Assembly (NCBI GenBank): GCA_003116975.1
Contig: BGKB01000137.1
Location: 62,001 to 126,000, forward strand
DNA: 64,000 nt
Source: Aurantiochytrium sp. KH105
Lineage: Eukaryota; Sar; Bigyra; Thraustochytrida; Thraustochytriidae
Direction: 5' to 3'
Shown piece by piece: positions 59,151 through 64,000 of this stretch. Position numbers and translations under genes: made by a program. Below the pieces are notes generated by a model, which saw nothing but the letters and a program-made list of their open reading frames with translations, did no database searches and was not told the DNA's origin. Position 1 is the first letter of the stretch; each line of letters begins with the position of its first letter.

Positions 59151-60638
59151 GGTTCGAAAGTAGAATAACTAGCTTTGCACGCCTTGCACGTACACGTGTG
59201 GTGCGATGTGGTGTGATGCGATGGAATGCGATGCGATGCGATGCGATGTGATTGCTTCTCTGTTTGCGTGTGCGATTGTGACGACCTCGTCGCACTCGTG
59301 TATTCGTGTTTGAGCTGCTGACACACGTTCACGGTCAATCAGAAAAACACAACCGATACGTGAGCACTTCACTCATTTAGGCCGAGCGACAACCATCATC
59401 AGCCTGGCTGCTCACGAAACGGCCAGCTTCCTGTTTTTCTTTAGCTAGTAGCATGTTTCCTTAGGCTGCGGCGCTTGTCTTGGGCGCTTTTTTTTTTTTA
59501 CCACAAGTTTGCTACAAATCGTCGCAACCGCTCTATTTTCTGGAATGAGGAAAAGGATCTGGTATCTCCTTACGAGTCCGCAGGAAAGCGAGATGGCCTC
59601 TTTCTGTTCTTGCACTGCATTCACTGTCAGGCCAGGCCTACCTACCAGAAACAAACTACGACGCTGCTGCTCTTCCTTCGCAAATTAACGTAGGGGAACG
59701 AGTCAGTCAGGACGGATTTGCGCCAAGCACAATCAAAATCTTGAAGGCCGGCCACGATTTCGAGAGGGAAAAGAAAGAGGGGGAGGGGGGATGTAAAGGG
59801 GGCGGAAGCACTCTCTTGGCGACAGATCGAACTTCGTACCGGTTCGCATCATTCTCCGCAGCTCGCAGCCATTCATCCGCCATTCCCGCGTCTCCTGTCT
59901 GACCATGACCCACTCTCACAGTCAACTTCATTGCCCTACGAAGTAGGCCTGTTTGTAGAGTTGTGGCCGTGTAGTAGCCGTAGTAGTTGCCTAGTAGTCC
60001 TACTAGTATACCGCGGAATCTCAACCGATACATTCTTTCAACATTTTTTATCGTCATTTTTCTTCTCCCGTCTCCGTCCCTCTCGACAGCGCCACGTCCG
60101 CCGCGCGGCTGCGGCCTCGGCCCCGAAGCCCACCGCTGGCCGCTGCCTGTCTCCCCGCTCCCCTCCAGGCCGCGCGGCCCAGGCAGCCGGGCCCTGCCGG
60201 AGCCCACGCGGCGGGGGCTTCCCGGCGCCTGCGAGGCGTCGCAAGGCAGCCAGCTCCGTCTGAGTGGCAGGCCGCATCAGCACGCAGCACGATGCAGCAG
60301 AGCCGCTCCCGGTTCGGCGCCAGGCAGCTGGACGCGAGCGGCGGCGGCCTCGCGCGCAGGCGGCCTCCGCGGGCGAGCAGGGCGCGCGGCAGGGCGGCGG
60401 CAGCGGCGGCGGCGCTGCAGAAAGGCGCCGCGGCGCGCCTCGCGGGAGCCCGCGGAGCCCGATCCGGCGTCGAACTCGCGGCACCGTTCGGGCTAGCGAG
60501 CCAGCTAGCTGCGTGCGCGCGTGCACTGCGCGAGGTCTGCGCGCGCGAGGCTGCGCGAGGAGGAGAGGGAGGAAGCGGAGCGCGAGGCTCGGGAGAGAAG
60601 AGGGAGGAGAGGACTCTCTCTTCGAGAGGTTAGGACCG
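59151..60638. other. divergent promoter region
   Basis: This lies between the EF-hand gene (minus) and the 7TM receptor-like gene (plus). It contains GATGC pentamers (59212-59251), a T12 run (59489-59500) and a strongly GC-rich last 550 bases. Open frames in the GC-rich part are Arg/Ala/Gly low complexity. No gene is recognised. Confidence 0.5.
59212..59251. repeat. GATGC pentanucleotide array
   Basis: About eight degenerate GATGC/GATGT units lie 60 bases upstream of the EF-hand start codon. Confidence 0.75.
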
Positions 60639-61682
60639 ATGACCGAGCTGGCAGTCTCGCAGCTGTGCGGCGGCCTGAGTGTGGCGTACCCGGTCAAGAA
60701 TGCGTACACGTACGCGTCCTTTGCGCTGACAGCGCTGAGCTTTATGGCGTGCGCCGGGTGGATCGGGGTGCTCATGTGGCTGCGTAAGACGCCAGTGATG
60801 CAGATTTCGCAATGGCACCTGCTGCTGGGCTACGTCGTGAGCTTTATGTGTATGAACTGCTCGGCCGTCGTCCGCACAGCAAACTCCTACAAACCTTTTT
60901 CCGACATGAGCTGTGTGGCGTGGGAATGGCTCGTGCACGTACCACTTTCCTTCGTTCTTGGTGTCCTCACCGTCAAGGAGTACCGAACCTTACAGTTACG
61001 GGTCAAGACGCGACGCTTGCAAAAGACAGATTTGCCCACGCCGTATATTGTCGGCTACCTGTCGTCGACCTTTGTCATTGCTTGCATTATTCTCTCCATC
61101 TGGACGGCTCTTGACCCGCCTTCGGTGGACCCTTGCCTCAATTACCAGTGCAACCCGAACAACTTTGCCGCGTTTTGGACACTTGTTGGATTTCAGGGCT
61201 TGCAGCTCTTCATACTGCTCGTTATTGCCTACAAGGACTACAATCAGGGCACAGTGGGCGGCGAGGGTCTCGGCATTCTCATCAATGCTGCTTCTGTGAT
61301 CATCTATTTCGCGACTGTCCTTGCGGCCACGGTCAGCAACCCTACGAGTCGGAGCGACGGCGGAAATGAGCTCAACGATTCAAACTCTGTAGAGGCCTTC
61401 GTCAACGCCTTTATGCTGTTTTTGGCCACGACTGTCTCTTTGGGAGGTATTCTCTTGCCCAAATTGCGGTATCGTCATTTGCCTCAAGACGAGATTCTTC
61501 GACTCTTTCTGGAGAAAGGCGGCAGTGGTAGCTCGAAGCGTCCAGCCTCGGGCAAGTCCGAGGCCCGACCAGATCCCGGACCTACTGGCAAGTCTGTGTC
61601 TCATGGTGGGAATGAAGAATCCCCATCTGCGTTTAAAAATCCATCAAACGACTCAGCCAACGACGCTTTGGTACAAGTTTAG
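60639..61682 (+). CDS. 7TM protein resembling class C (GABA-B-type) GPCR membrane domain
   Basis: This 347-residue protein has seven clear transmembrane segments (about 20-47, 53-77, 90-118, 135-161, 172-202, 212-235, 250-280) and a Ser/Lys/Pro-rich cytosolic tail. Class C traits include Cys at the start of TM3 (MSCVAWEWLVHVPLSFVLGV), a paired Cys in the second extracellular loop (DPCLNYQC), a basic stretch after TM3 (VKEYRTLQLRVKTRR) and KLRYRHLPQDE after TM7. No Venus-flytrap ectodomain is present and the protein starts just before TM1, so ligand sensing, if any, is via the 7TM core or a partner. Assignment as GPCR is from pattern only; other 7TM proteins are possible. Confidence 0.72.
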   Translation: MTELAVSQLCGGLSVAYPVKNAYTYASFALTALSFMACAGWIGVLMWLRKTPVMQISQWHLLLGYVVSFMCMNCSAVVRTANSYKPFSDMSCVAWEWLVHVPLSFVLGVLTVKEYRTLQLRVKTRRLQKTDLPTPYIVGYLSSTFVIACIILSIWTALDPPSVDPCLNYQCNPNNFAAFWTLVGFQGLQLFILLVIAYKDYNQGTVGGEGLGILINAASVIIYFATVLAATVSNPTSRSDGGNELNDSNSVEAFVNAFMLFLATTVSLGGILLPKLRYRHLPQDEILRLFLEKGGSGSSKRPASGKSEARPDPGPTGKSVSHGGNEESPSAFKNPSNDSANDALVQV

Positions 61683-62140
61683 CTGCGCAATCGAGGCTCA
61701 ACACAAGCTCTTGTTTCCGCTCCCCTCCCCTCGGCCCTCTTTTGTCCTTTTTCCCCTCGTTTGTAGCCATGCCCGTCGGGTTTTATATTCAAAAAATCCT
61801 TGTTGTAACCCCTCGCGACTTTTTGTTTTTCATGTCAATTCGAGGCCATCGACGATTCAATCTCTCCTTCAACACCCCCTTTCACCTCCTTTCCTTCAGG
61901 CATGACCAAGCAAAACTGTGAACTGGCGTTTCCTTTTCATTCTCTCTCTTTCGACTTTTTATTCCTATCGCTATAATACGTTTCCCGTGGCTGCTGACGG
62001 CTTGGGAGGAAAAGTAAGGGCGCGAGGTCCGCTCGCTCGCGTTAGCAGGACTCCTTACCTCCTTTATTCCTTCCTTCCTCTCAATCTTGCTTTGCAAACC
62101 ATCCGCAGCCTCGCGCCGATATAAATCATCATCATCATTA
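61683..62140. other. convergent intergenic region
   Basis: This 458-base pyrimidine-rich gap lies between the 3' ends of the 7TM gene and RRP45. It carries an ATC triplet run at 62127-62140. No gene is recognised. Confidence 0.5.
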
Positions 62141-63010
62141 TCAAGAAGACACAGTCGACTCGGAAATCACCTTACACAAGAACGCAGAGCGCTCGGCTGC
62201 CAGAGAGACCAGACGTGCGAGCTGCGCAGGCTCGAGGGCAGGAGAGCCAAATTTGTGGACGCCGCAAATCTCGCGGTGCGCATTGACAATGACAGTCAGT
62301 TTGCCGTCCTGCGCAAGCTCCTCGCGATCTGTGGGATCGAGTAGGAAGAACTTTTCCTGGTCCTTGGTCACCTCAGAGTCGCCGTCAATGTCTTCTGAGC
62401 GAAAGAGAGCAAAGGAAATTGCCAAAGGCGTGTGATGAACGCTCAGAGGCACCGGTTCACGGTCTTCAAGATCAAAAATTTTGACCGTGTTTCCGACGAC
62501 AGAAACATCCGGGCGGCGGTAATGGCAAAGAGCCCCAAAGGCCGCCAAACAGCCGCAATCGGCAATGTTGCCAGCATCATTGATGATACTCACATCCACC
62601 TGAATGCACCAAACTTTGCGGCCTGCCACGATGCAGAGACCTTCGAGGTCGATGGTGCGGGACTCGAGCAGAGCGTTCTCCAAAAGCGTCGAAACCTGCG
62701 CAGCCTCGAGGCCCGTGTTTCTCCGCTGCGAGGCATCCCAGTCCTCGCGGCCCATGGCGGATAGCACGACATTGACGCGGAGAATGCCTTCGTTCGGGCG
62801 ATCTGCGAACGGGGCCACGGGGCTGGCGCTCACCACTGCGAGCGCGCACGTGTCCCCGAGCCTCGCCTCGCACTGCGCCTGGCCCGTGGCGCGGTTGCGG
62901 TGCACCTTGAGCTCGACGTCGCGGCCCATGTTCGCCTCGCGGCCGTCGCCCCGGAACCTGCCCAGCCTGCGAATGAACGCCTTCTCCACGTCCGACTGCG
63001 CGCCCATCAT
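62141..63010 (-). CDS. RRP45: exosome core subunit RRP45 (EXOSC9-like, RNase PH fold)
   Basis: This 289-residue RNase PH-like subunit of the nine-member exosome ring is needed for 3'-to-5' RNA processing and decay. Conserved features: RPNEGILRVNV near the end of the first strands, LENALLESRTIDLEGLCIVAGRKVWCIQVDVSI, the CLAAFGALCHYRRPDV helix, and EDREPVPLSVHHTPLAISFALF. The C-terminal half keeps LLDPTDREE and NAHREICGVHKFGSPAL. Eukaryotic RRP45 is catalytically dead and structural. It lacks the acidic C-terminal extension of the human protein, similar to shorter fungal forms. The start is the first of two adjacent Met codons at 63010; the open frame upstream is Arg-rich leader. Confidence 0.94.
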   Translation of the reverse strand: MMGAQSDVEKAFIRRLGRFRGDGREANMGRDVELKVHRNRATGQAQCEARLGDTCALAVVSASPVAPFADRPNEGILRVNVVLSAMGREDWDASQRRNTGLEAAQVSTLLENALLESRTIDLEGLCIVAGRKVWCIQVDVSIINDAGNIADCGCLAAFGALCHYRRPDVSVVGNTVKIFDLEDREPVPLSVHHTPLAISFALFRSEDIDGDSEVTKDQEKFFLLDPTDREELAQDGKLTVIVNAHREICGVHKFGSPALEPAQLARLVSLAAERSAFLCKVISESTVSS

Positions 63011-63562
63011 CGTCTCCGCCTTCTCCGCGCCGCGCCTCCCCCGGTCTGCGCGCAGCCTCCGCGGCCGCCGCGCCCTGCTCCGTCGCGCGAGCCCTTCCTC
63101 AGGCTCGAGGGTCTGCGCGCCTGCCGCCACCAACAACCCGACCGTCACCGTGATGACGAAAAATGGCGCAACGCATTTTGCTTGCGACAACGCATTTTGC
63201 GTCCCAGCGAGCGCGACTGCGACTTGCCTTGCCCGCCAGCCAGCTTTCTTTCGGCCAAAGGCTGACTTGCGGGCGCCGCATTCCCGACTTTGGGGGCGCG
63301 ACGAATACCGCGCTTTTCCATTGCCGGCACGCTCCGCCAGTGGCGGGTGGCGAGGCGAGGCGAGGCGGCGAGCAAAGACCCAACAGGAGCGAGAGACCCC
63401 GCGCGCACCGGCACCGCGTGCGAGCGAGGGGAGAGGGCGAGCGCCGCGAAGGGCCCGTCGATGCGCTCGGCGTGGACTCGAGCGAGCGCTTTGCTGTGTG
63501 GAGGAAACGCGCGGGCAGTGGGAAGCGCGCAGACGAGGACAAGGACGCGAGGCGCGGCGAGA
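63011..63562. other. divergent promoter region
   Basis: This 552-base GC-rich spacer separates RRP45 (minus) and the dihydrouridine synthase gene (plus). It contains GAGGCGAGGCGAGGCG repeats (63351-63369). No gene is seen. Confidence 0.5.
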
Positions 63563-64000
63563 ATGGCGACGACCGCACAAGGCAGCTGCCGGGCCAGGCC
63601 GGAACTGTCGGTGGCGCCCATGATGGCGTGGACGACGAGGCACCAGCGATTCATGGCGCGAATTCTGGCGCCCACCATGACGCTGTGGACAGAGATGGTC
63701 GTCGACCAGACCGTCGTGCACTGCGGCGATAAATTATGGCAGCACTTTGGACACGACGACACCGAGCACCCTCTTGTGCTGCAGCTCGGCGGGAACAGTG
63801 TCGAGGCCATGCGACAAAGTGCCGAACTCGCGAATGAGTGGGGGTTTGACGAGATCAACCTCAATGTCGGCTGCCCGAGCAAGACGGTCGCGCAAAAAAA
63901 TGCCTTTGGCGCCAGTCTCATGCTCAGACCTGAACTCGTACGCGAAATCATCACCACGATGCAGTCTGTCTCAAGCGTGCCTGTCACCGTCAAATGCCGC
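63563..64000 (+). CDS. dusA: tRNA dihydrouridine synthase, DusA type (5' part, cut by window end)
   Basis: The first 146 codons of a tRNA-dihydrouridine synthase are present; the frame is still open at the last base of the window. The start of the FMN barrel reads SVAPMMAWTTRHQRFM, followed by TEMVVDQ, HPLVLQLGGNS, and the hallmark INLNVGCPSKTV region with FGASLM. These match the bacterial DusA subfamily (U20/20a of tRNA) better than eukaryotic Dus1-4. The catalytic Cys lies beyond that, outside the window. ATG 63563 starts a 14-residue leader before the barrel, so a mitochondrial or plastid location is not clear. Confidence 0.9.
   Translation, partial: MATTAQGSCRARPELSVAPMMAWTTRHQRFMARILAPTMTLWTEMVVDQTVVHCGDKLWQHFGHDDTEHPLVLQLGGNSVEAMRQSAELANEWGFDEINLNVGCPSKTVAQKNAFGASLMLRPELVREIITTMQSVSSVPVTVKCR

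Noticed and set aside
1..64000. CRISPR arrays, bacterial operons or Shine-Dalgarno sites
   Set aside because: Eukaryotic gene content and ATG contexts; tandem repeats found are microsatellites, with no spacer-repeat structure.

Overview
This 64 kb window is eukaryotic nuclear DNA. It holds long uninterrupted reading frames on both strands, eukaryote-only families (ribosomal protein P1, UTP11, exosome RRP45, UNC119, a MAP kinase, an outer-dynein-arm docking coiled coil), GC-rich divergent promoter regions and many triplet, tetra- and pentanucleotide repeats. Only one gene here needs an intron. Intron-poor genes plus flagellar genes and a GC-rich third-codon bias point to a protist. A thraustochytrid/labyrinthulomycete stramenopile is my best guess, but that is inference and was not tested.

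I count 23 confident or probable protein genes. Left part (0-17 kb): membrane-anchored thioredoxin; polyQ ODA-docking coiled coil; cytosolic aspartate aminotransferase; a very large SF1 helicase of bacterial-type architecture; a WW plus ankyrin protein. Middle left (18-30 kb): adenylate kinase fused to hotdog domains; SDR; flavin monooxygenase; DUF218 membrane protein; PHAX-domain protein; orphan membrane protein. Middle (30-45 kb): beta-ketoacyl-ACP synthase; UNC119; LRR-ADAT1 fusion; a small two-exon coiled-coil gene; ammonium transporter; a 1763-residue orphan. Right part (47-64 kb): NHL-repeat protein; PH-domain ERK-type MAP kinase; ribosomal P1; AAAP transporter; UTP11; myristoylated EF-hand protein; 7TM class C receptor-like protein; exosome RRP45; and the start of a DusA-type dihydrouridine synthase, cut by the window edge.

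Genes are arranged mostly in alternating convergent and divergent pairs. Convergent 3' ends are often only 50-370 bases apart, while divergent 5' regions are 0.4-2 kb and GC-rich. No operon-like pathway is visible. The loose functional themes are flagellum (docking coiled coil, UNC119, myristoylated EF-hand protein), RNA metabolism (UTP11, RRP45, ADAT1, DusA, PHAX domain, P1) and membrane transport or signalling.

The most unusual items are multidomain fusions: (1) a DUF4011/SF1-helicase/Vsr-like-nuclease protein whose nuclease motif appears inactivated; (2) adenylate kinase plus two hotdog folds; (3) leucine-rich repeats plus tRNA adenosine deaminase; (4) PH domain plus ERK-type kinase. I saw no rRNA, tRNA, CRISPR array or intact transposon.
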